Of a stretch of 64,000 bases of DNA, positions 35,450 to 48,315 are shown piece after piece (position 1 is the first letter of the stretch; each line of letters opens with the position of its first letter). The position numbers and the translations under genes are program-made. The stretch spans positions 34,111,718-34,175,717 of the forward strand of contig NC_041021.1 in NCBI RefSeq assembly GCF_004193775.1, written 5' to 3'. Below the pieces are notes generated by a model. It was not told where the DNA came from. It did no database searches and worked only from the letters and a program-made list of their open reading frames with translations. Source of the DNA: Glycine soja (lineage: Eukaryota > Streptophyta > Magnoliopsida > Fabales > Fabaceae).

Positions 35450-36045
35450 TTAAGATAAAGTTCTCGGGCGGTTAAACCTTTGAAACTTTGTGAATGGGGA
35501 TACAAAAGAATTCTCGGGCAATTAGTACCTTGAAATCTTTTGTATATGGGAAAGAGAAGAATCAAAAGAATTCTCAAACTGTGTCATTTTGAATTCTTTG
35601 ATAAGGGAGAAGGAAGACACAAAAGAATTCAGGCGGTTAGTTCTTTGTTCTTTTGGAAAAGGGAGAAGAGAGACACAAAAAGAATTCAGGCGGTTAGTCC
35701 TTGGCGAATTCTTTTTGGCAAAAGGAGAAGAGATGAAAAGAATGAATAGCACAAGTTTTCAAGGTTTAGAAAACCAGAAAACTTTAGAAAGCTTTTGATA
35801 AAGAAAGAAGAAGAAGAAGTTCAAAGAGACTCAGAAATCAATGTGGAAAAATTGCTTGTGTAAAGAATGAATTAGAAAAGATAGATCTTAAAATGCAAAA
35901 CAAAGCCTTGCTTTTATAGACTCTTCATGTCTGGTCAAGAGAACCATTAGAAGAGTTATGACCTTTAGAAAAACTTAAAACCAATTTGAAAAAGTCAAAA
36001 ACTATTTGAAGAGTTACATCTTTTGATTTGTTCAGAAACTATCAC

Positions 36046-36283
36046 TGGTAATCGATTACCAAATCAGTGTAATCGATTACACAAAGCTTTTTTGTGAAAG
36101 GATGTGACTCTTCACAATTTAATTTGAATTCCAACATTCAAACACACTGGTAATCGATTACCAAATCATTGTAATCGATTACAACATTTTGAAATCAATT
36201 GGAACGTTGTAAATTCAGTTGAAAGCTTTTTGAAAACCATTTTGCTACTGGTAATCGATTACAATAATCTGGTAATCGATTAC
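36046..36283 (-). promoter_or_regulatory. Three paired GTAATCGATTAC palindromes (B2)
   Basis: Centres at 36053/36074, 36155/36176 and 36256/36277: 21 bp in each pair, 102 and 101 bp between pairs. The first centre is 135 bp from the TATA box at 35918. Confidence 0.92.
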
Positions 36284-36567
36284 TAGAGAGTAAAAACTCT
36301 TTGGTAAAAGGTTTTGAGAAAAATTCATGTGCTACTCAGTTTTTGAAAAAACTTTTTAATACTTCTCTTAATTGAACCTTCTCTTGATTCTTGAATCTTG
36401 ATTTTGATTCTTGGAACTTGAATCTTGAAACTTGATTCGTTGATTCTTGAGATCATCGTCTTTGTTATCATGAATTGTTCTTGATCTTTGAGCTTTTTGT
36501 CATCACCTTTGTCATCATCAAAACTTCTTTGAATCAATCTTGATTCATCATGAAGCTTGCTTCTACA

Positions 36568-36900
36568 ACTACTACAAAAAAGTCTTATAACGACTGTTCT
36601 AGAAGGATTTCGTCAAAGGTTTTCAACTGTTGTTGAAATGGTCATCGTTAAAAGTCAAAGGATTTTAACAAAAAAATTTAAATCATCGTTAAAAGTAATC
36701 TTTCGAAGACAATTTTTCAAAATTGATGTAAAAAAGGTATCAGAAAAGTCTCTAAGCTACATTTTCAAAGATGATTATAAGAAAAACAGTCTTTGAAAGT
36801 CAAATTTCCATGATGATTTTCCCCAAAGCTATCATTAAAAGTGGTTTTTCGAAGATAGTTTAACAAAAAATCATCGTGGAAATCAAAGACACTTTTTTTG
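36568..36900. mobile_element. Possible CACTA-type terminal fragment
   Basis: With 34963-34968 this reads CACTACTACAAAAAAG, then short repeats such as CATCGTTAAAAG (about 36646 and 36682) that look subterminal. I did not find the opposite terminus, so the element's extent is unknown. Confidence 0.45.
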
Positions 36901-37854
36901 CCACCGATGCAGAAAGTTCAATTTTTTAATATTGGTTTTGATTTGACAAACAAATCCAACCTATAATTTCAAGGAAAATCAAACCTAATTCTTAGTGTCT
37001 CCAACATCTTGTCATTCTTTCAACATCAATATAATTTGTAACAAACATATTTAATTATATTCAAATTATTATCAATCAAAAGCAATAAATTCATAAATAC
37101 AAAAAAATACCAATAAAATGATCCCACATTATCAAATTAACTACATTAAACAAGCAAATTCAACATTTGACATATTTACAATGTTAAATCCAACCTAAAA
37201 CTATTCTAAAATACAATTTTAACTATCCTAGACATTCTCAAACATTGTTCAGTGTTTCATTTCTAACTTAAAAAAAAAAATCTTGTCCATTCTATTCAAA
37301 TTGTTTCCATTCTTTTTGGTTCCAATGGTTTTTTATCATTAAATCACAACAACATACAATAAATAGATGTTAAAGTTAATCACATTAAATCATCAAAAGA
37401 TTAATACATGAAACATGTTAAAGTAAACTAGTATATTTTTTTAAAAATCAGCAAATTATTATATTAAATAATTAGAAGTGTAATAAATGATTCTTGATCA
37501 AGTATATAAAGCATTATATACCATGTCTCATTATTGATTCTTCAAAATCCCCTTGACTATGTCCTTTAGGTAAACGCAATCTCACAATTACCATATTTGA
37601 GCATCTTAGAAAACATTATTAAAAATGCATATTGAAAGAGGTGTGGTAATTAAGATAAACCAAAAAGCAATAAAAGATTTGTACTATTCCCGAGCTCCGA
37701 CACAACTTAGATCTCTATCTTATTAATGACAATATCTTGCTCAACACAAATAATGTTACAAGTGTCATCCCTCCCCTCAAACATATATTTCTTCTATGTA
37801 AGTTTCACAATCATCAGGTCAAACATGCTATACAAACACAATTACCTATAAATG

Positions 37855-37855
<1 letters not shown>

Positions 37856-37886
<31 letters not shown>
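37856..37886. repeat. (TA)n microsatellite
   Basis: About 15 uninterrupted TA units. Confidence 0.95.
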
Positions 37887-37888
<2 letters not shown>

Positions 37889-39790
37889 CATTCCAATAAC
37901 ACTTCTAAATTTTAAAAAGAAACTAAGGCACAAGCAAAATCCATTTATATCAATATATAACAGACATACCTTTGGAATCAGAATTAACATAGACTTAAGA
38001 GTCAGTTCTCTAATAAAAGCATATGTATGGAGAACCCAGTGGCAACATGAGGGTAAATCTAACAATTTCAAAGTACCCACATTGTCAACGTGAATGTTAG
38101 TATATATTGTACAAAAAGGAATTGTCATGAACAAAAAAAATAGAGAAATTGAGTGCATACTTGCTCATCAATAGTTTGCGCTGATAAAGACTCTCCATAT
38201 TGATCAATATGTTGAAGAAGGGCAACTCATATAGCTTAATCATTGGAGGCAAAAAGTTTTACAATTGTTCGAAGTACCTAGATATGAATATCGAAATCCA
38301 ATAAAAGAATAGGACTGAATCCTAATTAAAAAGAGTAAAATAGAGATAAAAGTATGCACTGTAAGAAAGGGAAAAGAAAATCATTGGCATGAAAATATGA
38401 AATTATAACTTACCTTGACATTAAACTAGCTCCGCAATCGAAAGCTAGGAACCCATTTTCAACAATACAATTAAAGCTAAATCAGCAACTGAACCAAATT
38501 CAAAGGCAGAAGTTAATGAAGAAAGTAACTGTGAAAATAAAAAAATGAAAACATAAGAATCATAAAAACTTGAATAACAAAGGTTGATCCAGTTATAATT
38601 TATAATTAGAAATTCCATTGGAATATACCTTATTCAACATTCATTGTTGTTTTCTATAAGCTTTGATGTATTTAATCTACGAGAAGGCATGGAACTCAAT
38701 AGTCGTTGGTAATCTAGAAGTAAAGACTGTAAGACAAAAAAAAAAGTAGCATATAAAGATTAAAACTGATTTTTTTTTCAAAATAATAAAACATAAAAGC
38801 AATTGGAAAACTAAAATGTCCTTTAATTTCTATATATGAAGTCATAAAATAAAATAAATAAAAAAAAGAGAAGTTGTTGACCTTGGGAATGGAACCAATG
38901 TTGCATAACTCATTTATTTTGCCCAACCTCAGTCCAAAGAATACCTCGTAGATTAGGCAACCTATAAAATTATGATTTTTAAATATGTTAGAGAGGTATA
39001 CATAGAAAGGAAAAGACAAAAAGTATTCAGTGAACCTACAATGTTTGTCCAAGTTTACATAAAAACTAAAACGACTCACTATCCCAAAGAAAAGGTAGTC
39101 AAGTTCTTCTAAAACATGAAGAAATTCTTAGAGAAGTTTCACGTGAAAGAAAAGTTTTTACATTAGTAAATATAGCATTGGGAAAGACATCCAAATTTTC
39201 AGGTTCTAATGAATGAGATTATCAGTAAGACAACAACAGTTATGATCCCTTGATTACTCAATTAGCATTATGATCCCTTTCTCAACAAAAAGTGTAAGTA
39301 GAAACATCCCCATGCCCAAAATATAAGAGAGCCAAGGAGGAATTCTTCTAATTACATCCCCACTATGTAAAGAGTGATTAGCAAATTTATAAAATCATAT
39401 ATATACTATATAGACAGAGTAGGACCTATTTTTAGTCATAAATTATTTGGTTATTAAATAAATGTTAAAAATTTAGTTGTTACTTGAGCTAAATATTAGA
39501 TAAAACTGGTCTGATCCAACACTCTTTGTTTCCTTGTTTCTAGTCCATATTTTCCAAATTATCTCTCTTCTATTTCATATTCTCTTTCTCTATCCTTCAG
39601 CTGGATTTATGGATGGTTATCGAATGACATAGTCATAGGTACCAACAGTTCATCCAATGCCCGATTATTGGTCCCTATTACTTTTTCTAGATAAACATGC
39701 TCACTTTAATAACTTTAGTGAATAACAAGCTTTGACATTTAAATAAATAAATTCAATATTAAAATTAGTTCAAATAAAAAATCTTGCATG

Positions 39791-39846
39791 ACTATCACTA
39801 TGAACTATCATCAAAAGGAACTATCACTATGAACTATCATCAAAAG
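39791..39846. repeat. 29-bp tandem duplication
   Basis: Two nearly identical copies of a unit starting ACTATCACTATGAACTATCA, period 29. Confidence 0.85.
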
Positions 39847-41649
39847 AAACAGAAAACAACATACCCATGCCCCAAGAATCAATGGCCCAAGGAAGAGACT
39901 TCTTAATTGCATCCCAGTCTTATTTTGCCAACTCCATTGGTTTGTATTATGATCCAACAAGTCATGCATTTTGCTAAACATGAAGCATGAAAACTTGTGA
40001 CGACAATTTTGGTTTACCTATTCCATATCCTTTATTTTAAAATAAAGAATCCCAACTCAAATCATTACATGGGAGCATCCATGATATCAAATTTTTCATA
40101 AATCTAATTAAAGTCTTATTAAGTTAGAGATGGTCAAAATTTGAGAAGTTTTAGTTGACAAACTCTAGTCTGTCAAAGTTAGCAAGCCATGTCCTTTTTA
40201 ATCTCACACCAAGAAACTTTCACCCTCTAAAGTAAAGTAATTATTTCACTTAATGTAAATTCAAATAGCAATGCCAAAACAAACGAGACAATGTTTTGCA
40301 AACAAACACATAAATTTACCAACATTTGGCCAAAAGACTTTTCACTGCTCCTATCAAACCCCCAAAGGATGTGGAATACTCAAGGTCAGTAAAGAAATAA
40401 GGAAAGAGAAGTGAAAACACATTTTTTTATACTTGTTTGTCTCCACCATTGAGATTACATTCAATTCTTAACAATCCACCAAGTTTCCACTATCTTTCTC
40501 ACAAAGATACAAATATTTTTACACAACCACTTCTAGCTCAACCCAAGTAGTTTTACACTAGCCTCTACAAGCTAATATCCTTAAGTATTGTTTCCTAACA
40601 AACCAATTTTGGCTTTACATAAATCAACTAATATGTTTAAGGTAGGAAGCACATAGACTTAAGCTAACATCTCAAAGACGAAAGCACAAAGTAAGCTTAC
40701 AATCTTTTCTATCAGGATATACAAATTGTTTCAAGAGTATTTTTTACAACTTAAGAATTTTTTTAAATTAGAGAGTTTGAATTCTTGTAAGATTGCTTCC
40801 TTCAAGGTTTATAAATTGAGCACTTCAACTCTTTTGGTATTTATAGGCTTGTTGGAGGAACCTTCGTCTATAAACAATCATTTTTTTAGGTCTATCAATC
40901 GTCTAAAGATAGGGTGTCCATTGAAGCATTTAATTCAACATTTAATTCTTGTCATCTTTCAGTCACTCACGGTTGACAAATTACTCTTCTTATCTTCCTT
41001 AAGTACACTCCATATCGGGATTCAGAGATCAAATCACCTTTTTTTCAATGAAGTGCATTGCATAATGTTATGTTGCGCCTTTTTATGTAGAAAAAGGCTT
41101 TATACTTTGACATTTCTCTTCCTTTTTCATTTTGACAGATCCTATCAAGAATAATCACCCATTCTCTATGCAAGAGATCAACCAAATAGAGATTTAATTT
41201 GGTTTTATATGCTTACAAAATCAATGTTTGTTTGTTATCATTTGATACAGTAGGGCTTAGATGCAACACTATCATCTATTAGCATTTCAGACTCAAACTT
41301 TTTAAACTTAGTATTTATTTGCATCAAATCAAAACCATTGAGGGACCTAATTCATCTTATGACTTAGCAGTTATATTGTTTTTGAAATAGGGGTTTTGCA
41401 ACAAAAGTCTTTTGTATTCAACCACTGTTTAGAAAAAGTTTAACTTACCTTCTAATCATTAGATGAAACTTGCATCTTTAGAAAAAGGTTTTTGAAAAAA
41501 GTTTGAGACATAGCTCAACCCCTTCTTCTACAAGTTAGTTTTCATGTAGTTAATTTTAGGAATGTGTTTTTGCAGACATTTAGTACACTTGGAAGAAAAA
41601 CTAAATACTTGAAGTTGAAGACTGCTTGCTTAACAAGTTAATGTTGCCA

Positions 41650-42205
41650 CTTAGTGAGGAACCTCGTTCAAAAGAGAACACATGGAAACCTAAATTTGGT
41701 GGAGAGATCTTGTAGATGGACATGATATAAAAAATACCTCAATTTGGTGGAGAGATCTTACCCTAGTGTGGGGATAAAAGTGAATCAAAATGGGTTGAAA
41801 AGTGTGTAAAGTGGAGAAGATTTTGGTTGGATAATAAGGGTGGGGAGCATTGTCTTACACATCTATATCCTAGATTATTTTTCATATTTTTACAACAAAA
41901 TGAGATCATAAATAATGTGGGAATATGGGAAAATGGTGAGTGGTGTTAGAAACTAAATTGGAGAAGACTATTGTTTGCATGGGAAGATGAGTTGTATGAG
42001 GAAATGCAAAGGGAACTTGTGCAATTGATAATACAACTAGATGTGTTTGATAGATGGGTTTGGAAACCAGAGAATGATGGTTCATATTCTGCTTATTTGG
42101 CTTGTAAAGAAATTTGTGAACTTAGAGAAGGAAATCAAGCTGACCCATGACTGGCTAGCATTTGGAGTATAAATGTTCCACCTAAGGTTCATTATCTATT
42201 GTGAT
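41650..42205 (+). pseudogene. LINE (non-LTR) reverse transcriptase C-terminal remnant
   Basis: Broken plus-strand coding resembles the region downstream of the RT in plant L1-type elements: KWRRFWLDNKGG, then YPRLFFIFLQQNE, then LNWRRLLFAWEDELYEEM, WVWKPENDGSYSAYLACKEI and SIWSINVPPKVHYLLW, the start of a zf-RVT domain. Stops interrupt it near 41948 and 42148. The match ends abruptly near 42205. A 19-bp word (AATTTGGTGGAGAGATCTT) occurs twice at 41695-41713 and 41741-41759. Confidence 0.75.
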
Positions 42206-43900
42206 TTTTTGTTATTTCTTAGGATAGTTGTGTTTTTATTTTCAATATTAGTGTGCGCTTGCTGTGGATATAAGGTGTTGTGAACAATTTTAGGAATGTC
42301 TTGCATGATTTGAATTGATTGAACTGTTGTGCTAAGGTGCTGAATGTATTTATGAAATAGTCTTTCTGCACTAAGGGCACAAACCCAATGTTATGAGAAT
42401 CGCGCTTAGCGCATGACAGCTTACTAAGCGCCAACGAACCCTCGCTAAGCGCAAACAGTGGCGCTAAGACCAAATATCTCTTTGTGTGTCCATATTTTAA
42501 ATTGGGCTAAGCGCACTCTCTTTAAGGTCGACCACTTGCGCTAAGCCTAAATTCTTCTTTGTCTGAAATTCTTTTGAATTGGGCATAGCGTACCTGTCAT
42601 GCTAAGCCCAAAAACTTCTCTGTTTGAAACTTCCATGAATTGTGCTTAGCACACAGGTGCACACTAAGCATGCACCTACCAGCATGCAAAGCGTAACTGA
42701 CGCGCTAAGCCATTGTGCACCTCTACAACTTCCACCATTTAATTCAGTAAGCATGACATCTCAGGCTAAGCGAGCGACCTATTCTCGCTAAGCGCTCAAT
42801 GGCTCACTAAGCAAAAGTTGCAAGTCAATTTCACCAGCAACTCTCGCTAAACCAACCTAATGTCGCTAAGCCCAAAACCTTCTTGGGTTTGGAATTTCCC
42901 GAATTAGGCTTAACAAGCACGCTCGCGCTAAGCGCAAGTTCTATGTGTAAAAAAATTTGAAATTCAAATAAATTTTGAGGGAGAAGACCAAAGGAAATCA
43001 TCCTTGGTGCTTTAAGCGAGCCACGCTCACTAAGCACGGGAACCATTAAAGCCACTAAAATTATCAGGCCGCGTGCTAAGCGCGAGGACCATAACTGCAG
43101 ATAGTTCGAGAACTACCCAAAAACCTTAACCCCTTCTCCTTCCAATTTTTCTTCCTTTATGGGAAAACCGTTCTCTATCTCCTTGACTTTGCTAGAACTC
43201 TCTCCCTCAGCCTCTCTCTCACGCTACTTCTTCTACAACTCTCAGTGCTCACCCTCAACCCTTCTCTCTCTCAACCAATTCTGCTTTCTCTCTTCTCCCT
43301 CATTCCAGTGCATTAGGTATTATTTTAGTTTTATTTGTTCATACTGCTATTCATCTTGTCAAATTCCTTTTGTGGTATGTTCGTGTCTGTGCGTGTTGTG
43401 CATGTTGCATTCATAGTATCAATTTGTTCAGTGCATTTTATTTTAGCAAAATTTTGTTGAGCTCACTAAGCCTACACCTATGGCTTAGCAAGTCATGCGT
43501 TCCTAGGTAGCCCTTGCATTTCTGGAAATTTTTTATGAACTCGCTAAGCTTGCATTGTGTGCTTAGTGAGTTCATATGTTCTAGGTTTTGGTTATGAATT
43601 TCTTGGTTTTTGTGATGAACTTGCTAAGCCGGCATGCCTCGCTTAGCGAGTTCATGCATTTGTGTGCTTTAGTTCTTGAGTTTCTAGGTTATTTTTTACA
43701 TGTCATGCCTGGGCTTAGTGCCAGCTACGCTCTAAGCCCCAGTGTCTTTTCAGCACCTCATCCATGGGCTTAGCGCGCACTCTCGCGCTAAGCCCTAATG
43801 CTGCTTTAACTCCTATGAGCCTTTTCGTTTTTTGCATGGGCTTAGCGCGTACTCTTGCCCTAAGCCCTATAGTTTCTTTGTCTTCCACGCATGGGCTTAG
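42206..43900 (+). mobile_element. Athila-2 relic, left part
   Basis: A dense array of GCTAAGCG/CGCTTAGC words (about 42400-43895) like the spacer of Athila-1. It is truncated on the left at the LINE remnant. It is interrupted at 43900 by the family A element, whose duplication CTTAG comes from one of these words. Continues at 51778. Confidence 0.8.
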
Positions 43901-44871
43901 TGATGCAATCCTACCCCCCAAGGGCATTGGATAGAAGACTCCAAGAAAATTAGGCCAAAGATGCAAGAGAAGGCCCTAGGGTTCTCATGAGCCTTAGGGT
44001 AGATTTCGGGCCCATGGGCTAAGTATGAGCCCACTTATCTTTGTACATATTAGATTAAGGTTCCATTATTTTTGGGCCTTATTATTTAGGGCTCCATAAT
44101 GTAGGTAGGGTACCCTAGAAGTGTAGGATTTTTCAGCACTTGCATTTTAGGGCACCTAAACTAGTTTTGTATTAGGGGTAGTTTTGTAATTTCACATGCA
44201 TTAAGTGAATATTTAATGTGTGTGTTGGAAAATAAATTTAATTGAATTGGGAGAAGCCCAATCCAATTAAATGTTAGAGGGGGAGGTGAGCATTTGCTTG
44301 CTACACCTCATTGTCACATCATATAGTCACACTTTGTGTTTGTCCTTCATGCCTTATATGCCTCATGACGCCTAAGCACACTTAGTGGAGAATCTTGGAC
44401 TTGATCTTGGATTAGTGGGTTGAACCATAGCTAAAATTCACTAATCATAATTAGTGAAATTTTGGTTCCAAATTTGGCTCCACAAATTCAAATTCAAATT
44501 CAAGTGAAATTTGAATAGAAATTCAAATTTCCCTCCAATTTTGTGTGACACTTAGGCTATAAATAGAGGCCTTGTGTGTGCATTTTTCAACTTTGATCAT
44601 TTGAGAATTACACTTCAAAGTTCAGACCTCATTTGAGGCATAAAATTTCATGCTCCTCTCCTTCTCCCTCCACTCATCTTCTCCTCCCTTCAAGCTCTTA
44701 TCCATGGCTTCCTATGGTAGTGGACTTCTTCTTGACTCATCTTCTCCTGGAAATGGCATCTCCAATAATCTTTTTTCCTTCTCCATTCTGCTGCCATTCA
44801 TCTTCAAGAATCAAAGAATTCCATTGATGAAGAAGATTCAAGGCCTACAAGCTCCACATGGAGCTACGTCA
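43901..44871 (+). mobile_element. Family A 5' LTR
   Basis: 971 bp, TGATGCAATCC to GAGCTACGTCA. A TATA-like word TATAAATA lies at 44558-44565 in GGCTATAAATAGAGG. Only the first 150-200 bases resemble the family A LTRs at 1-423 and 26487-27394; the rest differs. Confidence 0.93.
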
Positions 44872-44873
44872 TG

Positions 44874-44886
44874 TGGTATCAAGAGC
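44874..44886 (+). other. Primer-binding site (initiator tRNA-Met type)
   Basis: TGGTATCAAGAGC two bases after the LTR. It equals the common plant primer site TGGTATCAGAGC with one inserted A. Confidence 0.75.
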
Positions 44887-46190
44887 ATCTTCATCTAGGT
44901 GATGTTATTTTGCTTCCTCTATCTTTTTGTTCGGTCAATTCACTTTAATTCCTTGTTCTTCATCTTATTATCCATGTATATCCTCATTGTCTTGTGGTTT
45001 GGTTCTGTTTATAGTAGATTCAAAAAAAATAAACCGATTAAATCTTAGATCTACACTTGTTCTTGCATCTCTATGGTTCAAATTTTATAGATCTACTCTT
45101 GAATCATTTTTTTGTGTTGATTTTAGGTTCTATCATTTTTCAGTCATAATATTCTTGTGCTGAATCTTTAGATCTAAATTTTCTTCCAAAATATTTATTA
45201 GAAAAAAAACAAAAAAATCTAAGTGTAAATCACTTATTCCATGTTGTCTTAGAGTCATGTTTAGTCATAATAATTGTCACATTATGTACTAAGTTTGTGT
45301 TGAATTTTAATTTTGTTGATTGAATTCAAGATACATTTGTTCAAGTACTTTTGTCATTCTTAGCCTATCTTTTGAATTTTGAGTCTAATTCATGCATGTT
45401 ATTTAGTTCATAACATGTTCTAAATCAATTCCTAGAAGTAGTCTTGTTGTTGAACTTTGTTTTTTTTTTCTAAATGTCCTATATGATGCCTATGAAGACA
45501 TTGAGTTGTAGTGCTGAGTTGTGGCTGGATTTGTGAATCAAAATAAGTCTTAAGCTCTCTTGAATTGTGTTATTCAATATAATTAAGCATAAGCAAACAA
45601 AAATTGTAACTATCCCAGCCTTAAGCAACATAAACACTACTCTTGATTTCTAGGTTGAAATCGCTGGTGCTGGCAGCTTGAACATATGAACATGTATAAA
45701 TTCCTGGGAATTGGTCACTACGAATTTTGAGCTAAAATTTTTACTAAATTTTCTAGACATCTGGACCAAAATTATAAAAAAGAACAAAATGATTTGGATA
45801 AAATTAAAAACTACGAAAAATCACACAAGTTGGAAGAAAAATCAATGTTCAGGAAAAAAAAAGTGAAAGGTGTTGGATCAAGTGGCCTTAGAATAATTAA
45901 GAAGGGGGGTTGAATTAATTATTCCTAAACCTTTACTGATTAAAAATTACTCTTCTAAGGCTTTTACTAAGTTGTTAAGAGAATAAGCAGTAGAAGAAAA
46001 ACTTAACAGAAAGTAAAAGTGGAAATTAAATGCACAGCGGAAATTAAAAGAGTAGGGAAGAAGGAGACAAACACACAAGAGTTTTTATACTGGTTCGACA
46101 ACAACCCGTGCCTACATCTAGTCCCCAAGTGACCTGCGGTACTTGAGATTTCTTTCAACCTTGTAAAAATCCTTTTACAAGCGAAGATCC

Positions 46191-46345
46191 ACAAGGGATG
46201 TACCCTCCCTTGTTCTCTTTGAAACCCTAGTGGATGTACCCTCCACTAGAACTGATCCACAAGAGATGTACCCTCTCTTGTTCTCAGTCAAATCCAAGTA
46301 GATGTACCCTCTACTTGTACCACAAAGGATGTACCCTCCAATGTG
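46191..46345 (-). repeat. Five-hairpin array with GGGTACA centre (B3)
   Basis: On the plus strand every centre is TGTACCC. Left arms: ACAAGGGA (46191), CTAGTGGA (46227), ACAAGAGA (46259), CAAGTAGA (46295), each with a perfect 8-base complementary right arm. The fifth (46321-46345) pairs 7 of 9. Spacing between hairpin starts is 32-36 bases for the first four, then 26. Confidence 0.93.
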
Positions 46346-46926
46346 TTAAGACAAAGTCTCAGGCGGTTAAACCTTTGATACTTTGTGAATGGGGATACAA
46401 AAGAATTCTCAGGCGGTTAGTCCTTTGAATACTTTGGTATAAGGGAAAGGGAAGAATCAAAAGAATTCTTAGATTGTGTCGTTTTGAATTCTTTGACAAG
46501 GGAGAAGGGAGACCAAAAGAAATCAGGCGGTTAGCCCTTTGTTCTTTTGGAAAAGGGAGAAGAGAGACACAAAAAGAATTCAGGCGGTTAGTCCTTGGCG
46601 AATTCTTTTTGGCAAAGGGAGAAGAGATGAAAAGAATGAATAGCACAAGTTTTCAAGGTTTAGAAAACCAGAAAACATTGGAAAGCTTTTGGCACAAAGA
46701 AGAAGAAGAAGTTCAAAGATATTCAAGGCTTGTAAAGGATTGTATAAGATTGATTGGAAAAGTGTATTGAAAGGCAAATCAAAGCCTTGCTTTTATAGAC
46801 TCTTCATGTCTGGCCAAGAGGACCATTTAGAAGAGTTATAACTTTTAGAAACACTTAAAACCAATTTGAAAAAGTCAAAAACCTTTTGAAGAGTTACATC
46901 TTTTGATTTATTCAGAAACAATCACT

Positions 46927-47164
46927 GGTAATCGATTACCAAATCAGTGTAATCGATTACACAAGGCTTTTATGTGAAAGGATGTGACTTTTCACATTTG
47001 AATTTGAATTTCAACGTTCAAAGGCACTGGTAATCGATTACCAAAACATAGTAATCGACTACAGCTTTTTGAAATTAATTGGAACGTTGTAAATTCAGTT
47101 TGAAAACTTTTTCAAATCCATTTTGCTACTGGTAATCGATTACAATAATCTGGTAATCGATTAA
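46927..47164 (-). promoter_or_regulatory. Three paired GTAATCGATTAC palindromes (B3)
   Basis: Centres at 46933/46954, 47035/47056 and 47137/47158: 21 bp in each pair, 102 bp between pairs. The first centre is 136 bp from the TATA box. Confidence 0.92.
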
Positions 47165-48315
47165 CAGAGTAAAAACTCTTTGGTAAACATGTTTTGAGAA
47201 AAAATCCATGTGCTACTCAGTTTTTGAAAAAAACCTTTTCATACTTATCTTGATTAAGCTTTTTCTTGATTCTTGAATAGCCTTTTCTTGATTCTTGAAT
47301 CTTGAGTCTTGAATCTTGATCTCTTGAATCTTGATTCTTGAATTCAACTTTCCTCTTGAATCTTGAAGTGTTCTTGATTCTATCTTGAACATCTTGAACT
47401 CATTCTTTGATTGACCTTTGAGCTTTTTGTCATCACCTTTGTCATCATCTTTTGTTATCATCTTTGTTATCATCAAAACATCTTTGAATCACTCTTGATT
47501 CACCGTGAAGCTTTGCTTCTACAAAAGGAAAGTGTGCTTGTTGTTTTGGCTCAAAATTTATTCTATAATTGGTGCCTATTTTATACCAATCTTAGTTTTG
47601 AAATTTCAATTGAAAATTAGTGTGAATACAAGTGCCAAAACTAGAGGTTTCTTGAGTCTTTTTTTTTAGTTTTTCTACTCTACTCTAGAGTCATTCTAGG
47701 TTTCTCTTTGAGTCCTAGCTTGCTTTTATGTGCTTGTCATTGCTTTAATTGTTGAATAATCCTTAAAAATTTGTCTTGATAAAATTCTATTGGTTTAGCT
47801 TTCATTTCATTTTTTTTTGTCTTTGATTATTGCTTGTCTCTTTGTTTCCTTGTTTTTGAGTTGCCATATAGGGAATTGCAAAGGAGGATTGGTGTCATCC
47901 CTTTAAGAATTTGAGTCAAGAAGCAAGGGGTCAACCACCTTAAGAGCTATTGGACTAAGAAGCACTCCAAATTGAGTGAATCACCAAAGAGAGAACAACC
48001 ACCAATAGGTCATCCTACTTCCATTTGTGTGTAATAATTTTATGAAATTTTCCCTTAGGATAGTGAGTGTTTTGTTGGGAACCTTAAATGAGGTCATCCA
48101 AACACTCTTAGGAACCGCCTAGTTTACATTTCTTTCACTTTAATTTCTTGGTTACTTTCATAGCTTATTTTCTTTACTAGTCACACCTAGCTTATCTTGT
48201 TATTGCATAATACTTTCTTCATGCTTATCACGCTTATCTTGAGTTCTTATGGAACCCTAGCTTTTACCTTTTTTTCAAACCCCCAACAAGAAAGAACCAC
48301 AACTTAGGAACCAAC

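Larger units (their letters stand above)
34969..36567 (-). mobile_element. Family B solo LTR (copy B2)
   Basis: 1599 bp, TGTTGGATCAAG to GCTTCTACA on the plus strand, flanked by a perfect duplication ACTAC (34964-34968 and 36568-36572). The sense strand is minus. The target site, closed up, reads CACTACTACAAAAAAG, which looks like the end of a CACTA-type element. TATA box on the minus strand at 35913-35918. Confidence 0.94.
36901..41640. other. AT-rich DNA, no recognisable gene
   Basis: About 4.7 kb of AT-rich sequence. Contents seen: a (TA)n tract at 37856-37886 and a 29-bp tandem duplication at 39791-39846. A 142-codon open frame at 40726-41154 has no family resemblance I recognise. Confidence 0.55.
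45871..47523 (-). mobile_element. Family B solo LTR (copy B3)
   Basis: 1653 bp, TGTTGGATCAAG to GCTTCTACA, flanked by a perfect duplication AAAGG (45866-45870 and 47524-47528). The sense strand is minus. It is the best-preserved family B copy: all five hairpins, three palindrome pairs and the TATA box (46792-46797) are visible. Confidence 0.95.
44887..48315 (+). other. Family A leader
   Basis: Untranslated leader of about 1.8 kb once the solo LTR at 45871-47523 is discounted. No coding frame recognised. Its last part (47932-48300) is the block shared, in reverse, with 2095-2605. Confidence 0.75.

Noticed and set aside
37814..38158. Open frames with runs of Tyr-Ile across the TA microsatellite
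   Set aside because: The run is simply translated (TA)n; no gene signals.
40726..41154. 142-codon open frame in AT-rich DNA
   Set aside because: No family resemblance, AT-rich composition, and hydrophobic residues as expected from random AT-rich reading; kept only as a note.
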